A DNA stretch of 30,483 nucleotides from Deltaproteobacteria bacterium (GCA_021802685.1 JAJZRM010000002.1:1-30483); one strand, 5' to 3'. Counted from the stretch's first letter, positions 8,542 through 16,777 are shown. The notes: generated by a model from the sequence alone, not told the origin. A program made the numbers and translations.

Positions 8542-9034
8542 CGCAGTTCCCCCCGTTGAATTGCCCCATCTTGATCCTCGTCGGCACGATCGTGATGCAG
8601 TCGTAATCCGCCTGCGCGGTCGATGAGAGCCGAATATACCCTGCGGAGGAAGCGATCCCGTTCCGATTGAATTCGAACGAGGCCACGCCTCCCGCCACCG
8701 GAAGGTTGGTGGCGACCGCGTGCGTCATGACGGCGTTCGCGATCTGGCTGTCTACCGCATTGTCGAACGCGCCGTTGCCGTCGGGCGGCGTGTTCGTGTC
8801 GTCGTACGTCGCGTACACGTTCCCGCCGACGCTCAACCGGACAAAATGGACCCGGTTCCGTTGCACGGCGCGCCCGCGGGCTTCCATCAGGTCGGCGTAG
8901 AGCTGCTTCGTCTCCGCCTCCACCCTGTACTTTTCGTTCATCCCCTGGAACGTGCTGACGGACATCACGAGGAGGATCCCCAGTATCGCGAGCGCAATCA
9001 GGATCTCCACCAGGGTGAAGCCCCCGCGCGCCAA
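8531..9034 (-). CDS. fimT: FimT/GspH-like prepilin
   Basis: With the proposed TTG start at 9034 the product has 167 residues, beginning MARGGFTLVEILIALAILG: leader of five residues, cut after Gly5, Glu at mature position 5. The region MNEKYRVEAETKQLYADLMEARGRAVQRN is characteristic of FimT/GspH, and the C-terminal half is a beta-rich pilin domain with two Cys (YDCITIV, NGGNCVEK) that could form a disulfide. The frame stays open upstream into the inverted-repeat element, but that reading has no ATG or GTG near the leader. No good Shine-Dalgarno precedes the TTG. The gene starts only 15 bp after the element. Confidence 0.8.
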   Translation of the reverse strand: MARGGFTLVEILIALAILGILLVMSVSTFQGMNEKYRVEAETKQLYADLMEARGRAVQRNRVHFVRLSVGGNVYATYDDTNTPPDGNGAFDNAVDSQIANAVMTHAVATNLPVAGGVASFEFNRNGIASSAGYIRLSSTAQADYDCITIVPTRIKMGQFNGGNCVEK

Positions 9035-9048
9035 CGCTTTATCCGTGC

Positions 9049-9217
9049 CTAGTGTACCGTCTCGCAAATATCTTGACGCATCGAGAGCGTCGATGCGCCG
9101 CGCCGGCAAGGCGCGTAAGTGAAGGCGTACCGGGAGAGTACGGCGAACTTGCGCAACGAAGATGGAGCGGATGCAGCGGCGCTCGAATGCCAAGATATTT
9201 GCGAGACGGTGCACTAG
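9049..9217. repeat. 169-bp element with 27-bp terminal inverted repeats
   Basis: The left arm at 9049-9075 (beginning CTAGTGTACCGTCTCGC) and right arm at 9191-9217 (ending GCGAGACGGTGCACTAG) are perfect inverted copies over 27 bp except for one base. The 115-bp interior contains a nested hairpin (CGCATCGAGAGCGTCGATGCG, 9077-9097 region), a CGCCGCGCCGGCAAGGCGCG stretch and a weaker GTAC-centred hairpin, so the whole unit can fold into a branched rod. It fills the gap between pilY1 (stop 9227) and fimT (start 9034). It encodes nothing and looks like a MITE-like or REP-like intergenic repeat. No target-site duplication is obvious. Confidence 0.85.
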
Positions 9218-9226
9218 CATGACCGG

Positions 9227-12200
9227 TCACCGCTCGAACATGTGCATGATCCGCTTGACCGGAGGGGGCTGCGACAGCAGCGACAACCCTTGCGCGGTGG
9301 GCGGAACGCCTTCGAGGGCGCCGGTCCTCCGGCCGCCCTTGTGCAAATCGCCCCCTCCCTGGAAAGCGGTGGAGAGGTCGAGCTGCTCCACGCTGGCCGT
9401 CGAGACCTGGACCAGGGCCTTCCCTTTCATCACCGCGGCGGAAGGTGCGCCCCCCGTATTGTACCGGAGCGCCCATAGGAAGCTCTTCCCGCCGAGGGCG
9501 CATTCATCCGCGTACGGCTTGTACGTGGTAAAGAAGACCACACCGGAAGTGGTCGCCAGCGGATCGGTGATGACCCGCTCCGTCCGATAAGGCCGCGTGA
9601 CGTTGTCGTACGTATAATAGGTCGACGTCGTCCCGATCGTAGAAGAGGGATCCAGGTCGATGAACCATCCCTTGAACCCCGCGGAATTCGCTGTAGATTC
9701 CGTCGGGATGTTGGCGATGTTCGTGACGTTCGGGAAGGTCGGATCCGAAGTCGAGAAAGTGACCGACGAGGTGCAGGCCGGGTTGATCGTGTTGTTGCTG
9801 GTGAAGCACGGGTCTTTCAGGCCGAACAGCCGGCGCTGCTCCGTCGCGTCGTCGATTTCCGGGGAGGTGTCGTTTCCGGAGGGCGGGTTCTCGAAGAAGT
9901 AGCGTCCCGTCCCGAAAAACAGCCAGTTCGTGCTGTAGTTCTTGTTCTGGAGCCGCGCCACGGCGGAGGTGACCGGCCCGATCCCGTCAATGACTTGGCT
10001 GAATTCCCATCCGCCGGTACCGGCCGGGGTGACGTTTTTCGTCTGGATCCGTCCCACGCCTCCGTCGGTCCAGGTGTATGATGGGCTCGATCCCGCCCGT
10101 TTCACATATCCGACATAGATGGCGTCATCCTGGTAGTCGAGGTCGAAATCCGCCACGCTGTTGATCATCGACCCCGCAAATGCGTATGCGATCCCCGTGT
10201 CGATCGTCTGGACCACCGCTCCCGTCCTCAGGTCCAGGATGAAGAAGCGCAGGTTCTGGTTCGAGCGTCCGAGGAACTGGTTGTTCGTGTTGTCGATCGG
10301 CCCGGTCGGCCCCGAACCGATCACGACGTACCATTCCCCGTTCAGCGACCGGTCGCGGTCGGAGGTCGAAGTATTCACCGCATTGATCCGGACGACAGCC
10401 GGACCGGTGGTCGTAAACCCCAGGCTGGGGTTCGTGAATTCCCACAAAAGGGCCGGCGACGTCGGGTCCGTCACGTCGAGCGCGAAGTACGAGGAGTATC
10501 CCACGGAGCCGCCGCCGGGCGTCTTCACGCAGTTGTTCGCCGACGTGCAACTTGCGGTGTTGTCGCACGCCCCTCCGGTCCGCATCCCGCCGATGACGAC
10601 CGTACGCCAGCTGTCCGCTGTCCGTGCCGCGGTAGCCGCTCCCTGGATGCTGGCATCGAACACGTACGGCGCCAGGTCCACATAGTAGAGATGACAGTAA
10701 TCCGGGTCCTTCAGGTACTTCAGGTACGGCAAGGCGTTCTTGGGGATGAAGGCCCACGCCTCGTCCCCCAGCGTCGTACCGAAATAAGGGTTCGTGATCC
10801 GGGCTTTCTCCACCGCCAGCTTCCCTGTCCAGGAAAGTTCCAGTTTTCCCAACCGGAAGGCATGGAGCATGCCGTCGTTGCCGCCGGTGAAGACCATCCC
10901 GCGATCCTTGTAGGCGGAATTGTCGATGAACGATTTGTACGTCGAATCGAAATAAATCGAATCGTACTTGTTCAGCGGCACTCCGGCCACGATTCGCGGG
11001 GTCGAATTGACGACATCCCCCAGCTTCCACACATTGTTATCGGTCCCGAAAGCGACGGTCCTGGAGCGCAGCGTCAGATCGTCCGTGTTGTCGATCCCGG
11101 TAACGTATCGGATGATCGTGTTGACGTCATCGCCCGCGTCGGGCAACAGGTAGGGGGTGAGGGCCGATGCGTTGGCGGTCGAAAAGTTTGTGAAGGTCGC
11201 CCCGTCCAGCGAGGTCTTGATCGTCCTGGGGTTGGAGGAAAGGTCCCGTTGCCAGAGTTTTTTCCCCGCCTCCCAAAGGCTGTTGATGTTCTCGAAGCTC
11301 AGCGTGGTGTCTTGGGTGGTCGTATTCCCGTTGGCGTCGGAGTGCCACCGCTTCACCTGTGTGAGTTGCGTGACCGGATCGAAATAGAACTGGGCGATGT
11401 CGTCGTTCAAGAGGTTCAGCACGTTGTCCTGCGGCGGCGTGTCCTCGCGGATCGTCGCATTCGCGAAGAACGGATCCACGTAATACCACATGTTCTGAAG
11501 CGCCCCGGTCCACCAGATGATGTCGCTCCCGACGGCCCGGCGCGGATAGAACACCGCCTGGATGAGGTTCGCCCCGCTCCCCTCCCCCGAAGCAAGCACC
11601 GACGCGGCGGTTCCCGAGGAGGCGCGCTTGAGGATGCCGGAAAAAGCGTCCCGTATGGATTGCTCCAGCTCCGCGCCGTCCGCCGCCTCGTAATAGGTGT
11701 CGGGTTCCCCGTCGTTGTTGCTGTCCCACGTCGACTGCGGATACGGTACATGGCTTCCGTTATCCGTGAATCCGCCGTTGATGGCGGCATAGCGCAGCAG
11801 CGTGGACCCCTTACCGAAAGCGAAGACGGCATACAGCGTGAGGTCCTGGGTGTTGGCGATGTCGCTGCGCAGATCCGTGGTATGCATGTAGAGCGCGACG
11901 TCCTCGATCCCGGCGACGTAGCCGTCCGAGCAGGAAGGAAGAGCAGATGCGGGGAAACTGCCGCCGTTCGGTTTCGCCACGGACGGGCAGCTCGTCCCGC
12001 TGCAATCGAAGGCAGATCTCCCGTTGGCGTACGTCTCGACCGTGGAGGGAAGATCTCCGTCCTGGCACGGCTCTCCGTCGGTAATGTAGAGAACGAAGCT
12101 CTTGGAGCAGATCGGCCACCGGGGTTGGCCCTGGCCGTAGTTCAGCGGGTCGGCGCTGTTGCTTATTCCGTAGTCGCTGGTCGAATACCGCGGTCCCGGC

Positions 12201-13132
12201 CCGCCGAGCATCGACGACTGCTGGGCAAAGTATCCGGTGACCGACCATAGCGTCTCGGCCAGCGGCGTGTTCGTGAAGGGACGGGTGTTGTTGATCTCGT
12301 TGACTGTGCTCGAAAGGCTTCCGCCCGCAACGTTCACCCGTACCTTCCCGCCCGTGTTGACATTATAAAAGGTAAGCCCTATGCGGGCCCTTGCCCCGAC
12401 CACGTCCTGCAGCACGCCTTGGGCCGGGGCGGGAACGACCACCTGGACCCGGAACGAGCCCGACTCTCCGCTGACGGTGAACGACGGCGTCCCGCTGCCC
12501 CCGCCGCCACAACCGGCATCGGCGCTGCCGAGAGTGAAGGTCTTCGTTCCCGTGAAGGGTGTGTAAGCGTTGGCATTTATGGTCTTGGTGGTTCCCCGGG
12601 AGTCGCAATCCGCTATTTCTCCCACGATCCGTTCGAAGCCCGTTCCTTCGCCGGTCCCCTTCTTTCCTCCCGTGAGGACTTTGCGCAATATGTCGATACG
12701 GCGCATCGTCAGCCAGTTGAGGAAGTTCCCGTCCCACTCGGTGCTCGTCTTGGCCCCTGCCGTTTTCAGCCTCGAAAACAAGTACTTGTTTCCCGAGGAA
12801 CTGTACGTGTACCAGGAGTCGGGGTCGAAATACCCGTAATATTTATAATTCGGATATGTGCCGGGGTTAGAGAACCCGGTGCACGGGTCTGCGGAGGTAC
12901 AGTCGTGATCGTCGGTCGTGGCGGTCGTCTCGAACCCGTCCGAATACGCCATGTTGAACATGCTGCCGGACATGTCCACTACCAGCATGACGTTCGGCGC
13001 GATGTTCTGGACCACATACGGAGGAACGACGCAGTAGTCGTTCATCGCCGCCGACGCCGGGACCGCGAGCGTCGAGAGCACAACCGCGACGAACAGGGAT
13101 CGCACCGGCCTGAAAATTCTTCGATTCCTCAT
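9227..13132 (-). CDS. pilY1: PilY1-family type IV pilus tip adhesin/assembly protein
   Basis: This 1301-residue secreted protein has a signal peptide (residues 1 to about 28, LSTLAVPASA). A von Willebrand A-like domain carries the MIDAS motif DMSGSM (Asp53, Ser55, Ser57), and a Ca-loop-like DSNNDGEPD sits near residue 472. The C-terminal half is the PilY1 beta-propeller domain, with FTGGNDGMLHAFRLG near 744 and the calcium site DFDLDYQDD near 996. PilY1 caps the pilus tip, promotes pilus assembly and can act in adhesion or surface sensing (family knowledge). The ATG at 13132 is preceded by GAGG at 8-bp spacing; an upstream in-frame ATG would precede the signal peptide by 14 residues. It is placed before the minor pilins, not after them as in Pseudomonas. 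Confidence 0.93.
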   Translation of the reverse strand: MRNRRIFRPVRSLFVAVVLSTLAVPASAAMNDYCVVPPYVVQNIAPNVMLVVDMSGSMFNMAYSDGFETTATTDDHDCTSADPCTGFSNPGTYPNYKYYGYFDPDSWYTYSSSGNKYLFSRLKTAGAKTSTEWDGNFLNWLTMRRIDILRKVLTGGKKGTGEGTGFERIVGEIADCDSRGTTKTINANAYTPFTGTKTFTLGSADAGCGGGGSGTPSFTVSGESGSFRVQVVVPAPAQGVLQDVVGARARIGLTFYNVNTGGKVRVNVAGGSLSSTVNEINNTRPFTNTPLAETLWSVTGYFAQQSSMLGGPGPRYSTSDYGISNSADPLNYGQGQPRWPICSKSFVLYITDGEPCQDGDLPSTVETYANGRSAFDCSGTSCPSVAKPNGGSFPASALPSCSDGYVAGIEDVALYMHTTDLRSDIANTQDLTLYAVFAFGKGSTLLRYAAINGGFTDNGSHVPYPQSTWDSNNDGEPDTYYEAADGAELEQSIRDAFSGILKRASSGTAASVLASGEGSGANLIQAVFYPRRAVGSDIIWWTGALQNMWYYVDPFFANATIREDTPPQDNVLNLLNDDIAQFYFDPVTQLTQVKRWHSDANGNTTTQDTTLSFENINSLWEAGKKLWQRDLSSNPRTIKTSLDGATFTNFSTANASALTPYLLPDAGDDVNTIIRYVTGIDNTDDLTLRSRTVAFGTDNNVWKLGDVVNSTPRIVAGVPLNKYDSIYFDSTYKSFIDNSAYKDRGMVFTGGNDGMLHAFRLGKLELSWTGKLAVEKARITNPYFGTTLGDEAWAFIPKNALPYLKYLKDPDYCHLYYVDLAPYVFDASIQGAATAARTADSWRTVVIGGMRTGGACDNTASCTSANNCVKTPGGGSVGYSSYFALDVTDPTSPALLWEFTNPSLGFTTTGPAVVRINAVNTSTSDRDRSLNGEWYVVIGSGPTGPIDNTNNQFLGRSNQNLRFFILDLRTGAVVQTIDTGIAYAFAGSMINSVADFDLDYQDDAIYVGYVKRAGSSPSYTWTDGGVGRIQTKNVTPAGTGGWEFSQVIDGIGPVTSAVARLQNKNYSTNWLFFGTGRYFFENPPSGNDTSPEIDDATEQRRLFGLKDPCFTSNNTINPACTSSVTFSTSDPTFPNVTNIANIPTESTANSAGFKGWFIDLDPSSTIGTTSTYYTYDNVTRPYRTERVITDPLATTSGVVFFTTYKPYADECALGGKSFLWALRYNTGGAPSAAVMKGKALVQVSTASVEQLDLSTAFQGGGDLHKGGRRTGALEGVPPTAQGLSLLSQPPPVKRIMHMFER

Positions 13133-13142
13133 AGGATACGCC

Positions 13143-13469
13143 TCACTCCACCATGCGGGTTGGGTAGACGACAACGGTGGTAATGCCCCCCCTCGTCAGA
13201 AACAGGCTCACCTTCCTTCCCCAGGCGACTTCGGAAAAAGGGAGAACCTTCCCGGAGGGTTCCAGGATGCGGGCTTTCGCGATGTTGTAGTCGTGTCCAT
13301 TTATCGTGACGTTCGCGCCCGATACGCGCTCGACGATCCCCTGGACCACCGTGTAGTCGGCTGCATGTACCGTGACGATCGGACCGGCAAGCAAGATGGG
13401 AAGGAATACCAACGAGAGATACAGGCCGGCGAACGCCGGGAATCGCCTTATCGACGGTAACCAACCCAT
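13143..13469 (-). CDS. Small secreted PilY2-like protein
   Basis: The product has 108 residues starting MGWLPSIRRFPAFAGLYLSL, an N-terminal signal peptide or anchor ending near VTVHAAD. The mature ~75 residues (YTVVQGIVERVSGANVTINGHDYNIAKA) look like a small beta-barrel. GGAGG six bases before ATG 13469 fixes the start; an ATG further upstream in the same frame gives an implausible Cys/Arg-rich extension. It stands 10 bp before pilY1 as the first gene of the pilus operon, which resembles PilY2 of Pseudomonas in size and partnership. Homology to PilY2 is positional inference, not demonstrated. Confidence 0.6.
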   Translation of the reverse strand: MGWLPSIRRFPAFAGLYLSLVFLPILLAGPIVTVHAADYTVVQGIVERVSGANVTINGHDYNIAKARILEPSGKVLPFSEVAWGRKVSLFLTRGGITTVVVYPTRMVE

Positions 13470-13547
13470 CGGAAACCTCCATGCCCCCACGAATGGTTCA
13501 AAATTTTCCCTGCGTCGCCTATCCCCGATGCCTCTACCCGCCATCAC

Positions 13548-13584
13548 AACACAGCAAATACAATGCCGTGAGAAACCGTTGCAA
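13548..13584 (-). promoter_or_regulatory. Weak candidate promoter of the pilus operon
   Basis: The 306-bp gap between the SIR2 gene and the small pilus gene (13470-13775) holds no gene. It is locally AT-rich and is the only sizeable gap before the pilus row. On the minus strand TTGCAA (13579-13584) and TATTTG (13555-13560) are 18 bp apart, which would put a start near 13548 and a leader of about 80 nt. The -10 is poor. I looked for a sigma54 site (GG-N10-GC), common for pilus genes, and found none with correct spacing. Confidence 0.25.
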
Positions 13585-13715
13585 TAAACCAGCGCCAATA
13601 TCGTTATCGGTTCGATGTGGGGGAAACTTCAGCAGGTTGATAAAGCGACAATATTCTTTCATTTATCAGCATGTTCCAGTTAGTTCGATCGCTGGTTCCT
13701 CCGCTCTCCCATCGC

Positions 13716-13734
13716 CCGCCGGGCCATCCGGCGG
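13716..13734 (-). terminator. Hairpin downstream of the SIR2 gene
   Basis: CCGCCGG (13716-13722) and CCGGCGG (13728-13734) form a perfect 7-bp GC stem with a 5-nt loop, about 42 bp after the SIR2 stop codon. No T-tract follows on the minus strand, so it is not a classical intrinsic terminator. It may still end or stabilise the SCP2-SIR2 transcript. Confidence 0.3.
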
Positions 13735-13775
13735 CATTGGACCCGCTTAAATTGATTTCAGATCTATTAAATAAT

Positions 13776-14540
13776 TTAATTCTCCGGCGTCCCTGCAGGC
13801 GGGAGGATTCCGAGCACCCGCCCGACGACCTCCGATGCTTTCCCCGGGAGATACACGTCGGTAACGGACCCCGTGAGCATCGTCTCTTCCGGGTTGATCT
13901 CCACCACGGCGGCGCCCGCCTCTTTCGCGATCCGGGGGATGTCGCAGGCCGGGGCGACCTGCGCGGAGGTGCCGATCACAAGAAGTACGCCGCAGGTTCG
14001 GGCCTCTTCCTCCGCCCTCTCCTGGGGGATCCAGGGGATAGGTTCCCCGAACAGGACGATGTTGGGTTTGAGGACTTCGCCGCATTCGCACCGGGGGGCG
14101 TCCTCCCCCGCCTTCCAGCGTTCCCGCGTAGGGAAATGTTTCCAGCAGGAGATGCAGACCAGCTCTTTCATGTTTCCGTGGTACTCGATCACCCGGCGGG
14201 ATCCCGCGGCCTGGTGCAGGCCGTCCACGTTCTGCGTGATGACGGCCCGGAGCACGCCACGGGACTCGAGCTCCACCAGCCCGGCGTGGGCGGCGTTGGG
14301 CGACGCGCCGCCGCAGAGGGAGAGCAGTTCCGACAGCATCCGCCACGCCTTCTCCGGTTGGCGCATGAACGCCCCGATGGTGGCGTACTCCATCGGAGGG
14401 AACTTTTCCCAAAGCCCATGCGTTCCGCGGAAAGCGGGGATGCCGCTCTCCACCGAGATCCCCGCCCCGGTGAGGGCGACCGCATTCCGCCGCCCGGCCA
14501 GAAGCCGGGCCGCCTCCTGAAACGGGTCGCCCCGGGCCAA
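13776..14540 (-). CDS. SIR2-family NAD-dependent protein deacylase
   Basis: This 254-residue sirtuin removes acyl groups from protein lysines using NAD. Motifs in order are GAGISVESGIPAFRG (NAD-binding, residues 25-39), TQNVDGLH (102-109), the catalytic His121 in YHGN, a zinc site Cys129/Cys132 (CISC) and Cys151/Cys153 (CEC), then LFGE and GTSAQVAPA. I chose TTG at 14540 because AGGGGAGGGG stands 7 bp upstream and it gives a normal sirtuin N-terminus. Reading on to an ATG at 14939 would run antiphase through the SCP2 gene. It starts 20 bp after the SCP2 gene and is probably co-transcribed with it. CobB-like function, possibly counteracting acyl-CoA-driven lysine acylation, is inference. Confidence 0.9.
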   Translation of the reverse strand: MARGDPFQEAARLLAGRRNAVALTGAGISVESGIPAFRGTHGLWEKFPPMEYATIGAFMRQPEKAWRMLSELLSLCGGASPNAAHAGLVELESRGVLRAVITQNVDGLHQAAGSRRVIEYHGNMKELVCISCWKHFPTRERWKAGEDAPRCECGEVLKPNIVLFGEPIPWIPQERAEEEARTCGVLLVIGTSAQVAPACDIPRIAKEAGAAVVEINPEETMLTGSVTDVYLPGKASEVVGRVLGILPPAGTPEN

Positions 14541-14560
14541 TACCGTTCCCCTCCCCTTGA

Positions 14561-14881
14561 TCAGCCGAGGAACGACCCCAGTTTGAGGGCCAGTCCCATG
14601 TCGCCCGCCACTTTCAGTTTCCCGGTGAGGAACGCCATCTGTCCATTCAGCTTCCCGGACACCATGTCGAGGAAATCCCCTTCCGCCACCGTGAAGGTGC
14701 AGTTCGGCGAAGGCGCTTCTCCCTCGGCCACGGACGCCTTTCCATCCTTCAGCGTCACATTGTAAGCGGAACCCCCAACCTTGAACTGGTACACGCAATC
14801 CATGCCGGCGATCATCGCCGGCTTTTCGCCGAACTTTTTTTCCAGGCCGTCGAAAAACCCCTTCACCGTCATCTCGGTCAT
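14561..14881 (-). CDS. SCP-2 sterol/lipid carrier domain protein
   Basis: This stand-alone SCP2 domain has 106 residues. The recognisable parts are YQFKVGGSAYNVTLKDGKA, CTFTVAEGDFLDMVSGKLN and MAFLTGKLKVAGDMGLALKL, the last being the usual SCP2 C-terminal helix pair. SCP2 domains bind fatty acyl-CoA and other lipids in a hydrophobic tunnel, and in eukaryotic peroxisomal MFE-2 the domain is joined to SDR and hydratase domains. GGAGG 4-5 bp before ATG 14881 supports the start. An inverted repeat overlaps its likely promoter, so its expression may be controlled by a regulator that is not encoded in the window. Confidence 0.88.
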   Translation of the reverse strand: MTEMTVKGFFDGLEKKFGEKPAMIAGMDCVYQFKVGGSAYNVTLKDGKASVAEGEAPSPNCTFTVAEGDFLDMVSGKLNGQMAFLTGKLKVAGDMGLALKLGSFLG

Positions 14882-14910
14882 GATCCCTCCTTAAATAACA
14901 AGAATAGAAT

Positions 14911-14939
14911 GGTTTATTCCGGAATGAACCGTCGTTCAA
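14911..14939 (-). promoter_or_regulatory. Candidate promoter with overlapping palindromic operator for the SCP2 gene
   Basis: On the minus strand TTGAAC (14934-14939) and a weak TAAACC (14911-14916) stand 17 bp apart. Overlapping the -35 is the perfect inverted repeat TGAAC-GACG-GTTCA (14925-14938). Such short palindromes at a promoter are typical operators of TetR-type regulators, several of which control fatty-acid or acyl-CoA genes. The regulator itself is not in the window, so this stays a prediction. Confidence 0.4.
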
Positions 14940-15013
14940 GCCGTTTGACCGTACACCGCGGCCGGATCGATGTCAACGGGACCCGCCGGACGGGACATCC
15001 GGCCGGCCGGGGA

Positions 15014-15030
15014 TGCTATAATCCGCGCCA
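15014..15030 (+). promoter_or_regulatory. Extended -10 promoter giving a leaderless coaE transcript
   Basis: TGCTATAAT at 15014-15022 is a perfect extended -10 element (TGnTATAAT). Its last base is only 7 bp before the A of the coaE ATG (15030), which is the usual -10 to start-site distance. No Shine-Dalgarno precedes the ATG at usable spacing; the only G-rich stretch ends 16 bp away. The -35 region has only a partial match (GGGACA at 14992). Confidence 0.6.
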
Positions 15031-15626
15031 TGCGCGTCTTCGGGCTTACGGGAAACTTCGGTTCGGGGAAGAGCACGGTCGCCGCCATGTTCCGGCAGGC
15101 GGGGATCCCCGTGCTCGACGCCGACCGGATCTCCCGGGATGTGACGGCTCCCGGCGGTCTTGCCTACGACGCCGTCGTTCGGGAATTCGGCCGGGAAATC
15201 CTGCTCGACGACGGATCGGTCGACCGGGGGAAACTGGGCGAAATCGTCTTCTCGGACCCGGTCCGGCGCACCCGGCTGGAAGCGATCACCCACCCCTCCA
15301 TCCTGGAAGCGATGAAAGCGGCGATCGGGAAGCTTTCCCGAAAGGGGTACCGCGCCGCCATCGTGGAAGCGGCGCTCATCCTCGAGTCCGGCAGGAAAGG
15401 GCTCTTCGAGCGGGTGATCACCGTTCGATGCGACGGCGAGACGCAGTTGCGCAGGGTGATGGCCCGGGACGGGATATCGAGGGATGAGGCGGCCGCCCGC
15501 ATCCGCGCCCAGATGGATGCGGAAGAGAAGGCGCGCGGCTCCGACCACGTGATCGACAACTCGGGGGACCCGGAAGACACCCGCCGCCAGGTGGAACAGC
15601 TCGCCCGGATTCTCTTGGAGATGTAG
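15030..15626 (+). CDS. coaE: Dephospho-CoA kinase
   Basis: This enzyme phosphorylates the 3'-hydroxyl of dephospho-CoA, the last step of CoA synthesis. It has 198 residues, normal for CoaE. The P-loop GNFGSGKST is at residues 8-16, followed by DADRISRDV, the core THPSI and the LILESG and VITVRCDGETQLRRVMARDG segments of the lid and core, and DHVIDNSGD near the end. The ATG coincides with the predicted transcription start. It is the only plus-strand gene between 1 and 17393 and converges with ald, 19 bp apart. It supplies the cofactor used by the acyl-CoA enzymes nearby, although that proximity may be chance. Confidence 0.95.
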   Translation: MRVFGLTGNFGSGKSTVAAMFRQAGIPVLDADRISRDVTAPGGLAYDAVVREFGREILLDDGSVDRGKLGEIVFSDPVRRTRLEAITHPSILEAMKAAIGKLSRKGYRAAIVEAALILESGRKGLFERVITVRCDGETQLRRVMARDGISRDEAAARIRAQMDAEEKARGSDHVIDNSGDPEDTRRQVEQLARILLEM

Positions 15627-15645
15627 CGGGCGCCGGGGAATCCGC

Positions 15646-16752
15646 TTACCCGATCGCCTGCCCGGGCGGCAGGAAAGGTTTCCCGAACGCCTTCGCCACT
15701 CCCTCGCAGGTGATGTTCCCGTCCCACGTGTTCAACCCCGAAAGCAGCCCCCCGTCCGCCCGCATCGCGCCGCGAAGGCCCAGCCGGACGATCGACGCCA
15801 GGTACGGCAGCGTGGCGGTGGTCAACGCCAGGGTGGACGTTCGGGGCACCGCCGCGGGCATGTTTGCCACGCAGTAGTGGACGATCCCCTCCTCCATGAA
15901 ATACGGCGAGGCGTGGGTGGTCGGCCGGGACGTTTCGAACGCGCCCCCCTGGTCGATGGCGATATCCACGACGACTGCGCCCGGCCGCATCGTCCGCAGC
16001 ATGTCCCTCGTGATGATCCGCGGAGCGCGCTCCCCCGTGACCAGCACGGCGGATACGACCAGGTCGGCCTCCCGGACGGCCGCGGCGACCGCCTCCGGCG
16101 CCGATGCGACGGTAAGGATCGGTTTCCGGCACTCCTTTTCCGCCAGGAGCAGTTTTTCCGGGTTCACGTCGATCACGGTCACTTCCGCGCCGATCCCCGC
16201 CGCGATGCGCGCGGCGGCGCGCCCCGCCACCCCGGCGCCCAGGACGCACACGTTGCCGGGAGCGATCCCCGACACGCCGGGGAGCAGCACGCCTCTTCCC
16301 CCGCACGCCTTTTCCAGGCCTCTCGCGCCCACCTGGATGGAAAGGGTGCCCGCGACCTCGCTCATCGGGCGCAACAGCGGCAACGTCTTCCCCGACGTCA
16401 CCGTTTCGTAGGCGACGGCGGCGACGCGTCGTTCAAGAAGTTCCTCCGTGAGTGCCGGGAATGCCGCAAGATGAAGGAAGGTGAACAGCGCGGATGATGA
16501 CGAAAGGGAGGGGACCTCCGAAGGGACCGGTTCCTTGACTTTCACCACGAGGTCGGACGCCCATGCGTCCGCGGCCTCGCCGATTCGCGAGCCCGCCGCC
16601 AGGTACTCGCGGTCGGGAAATCCGCTCGCCTCGCCGGCGCCGGTTTCCACGACGACTTCGCACCCCTCCGCCCGAAGGACCCGCGCTCCTTCCGGCGTCA
16701 AGGCTACCCGGTTTTCCCCCGATTTTATCTCGCGCGGGACGCCGATGCGCAT
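15646..16752 (-). CDS. ald: Alanine dehydrogenase
   Basis: This NAD-dependent enzyme interconverts L-alanine with pyruvate and ammonia. It has 368 residues, as is usual. The N-terminus MRIGVPREIKSGENRVALTP is the family signature. VVKVKEP and FLHLAAFP contain the substrate-binding Lys and catalytic His, and VCVLGAGVAGRAAARIAAGI is the nucleotide-binding loop. HYCVANMPAAVPRTST and LSGLNTWDGNIT are conserved C-terminal segments. It lies downstream of the cold-shock gene on the same strand, behind a strong hairpin, and its own promoter is not obvious. Function may be alanine catabolism or redox balance; the direction cannot be told from sequence. Confidence 0.95.
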   Translation of the reverse strand: MRIGVPREIKSGENRVALTPEGARVLRAEGCEVVVETGAGEASGFPDREYLAAGSRIGEAADAWASDLVVKVKEPVPSEVPSLSSSSALFTFLHLAAFPALTEELLERRVAAVAYETVTSGKTLPLLRPMSEVAGTLSIQVGARGLEKACGGRGVLLPGVSGIAPGNVCVLGAGVAGRAAARIAAGIGAEVTVIDVNPEKLLLAEKECRKPILTVASAPEAVAAAVREADLVVSAVLVTGERAPRIITRDMLRTMRPGAVVVDIAIDQGGAFETSRPTTHASPYFMEEGIVHYCVANMPAAVPRTSTLALTTATLPYLASIVRLGLRGAMRADGGLLSGLNTWDGNITCEGVAKAFGKPFLPPGQAIG

Positions 16753-16777
16753 TTACGCCCCCGCGGGATATCCCTGT

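Noticed and set aside
13550..13610. A sigma54 promoter for the pilus operon
   Set aside because: TTGGCGC and TTGC occur, but GG and GC are 12 bp apart rather than the 10 required.
14541..14939. Upstream extension of the SIR2 gene to an ATG at 14939
   Set aside because: It would run antiphase through the SCP2 gene. The TTG at 14540 has a good Shine-Dalgarno and gives a normal sirtuin length.
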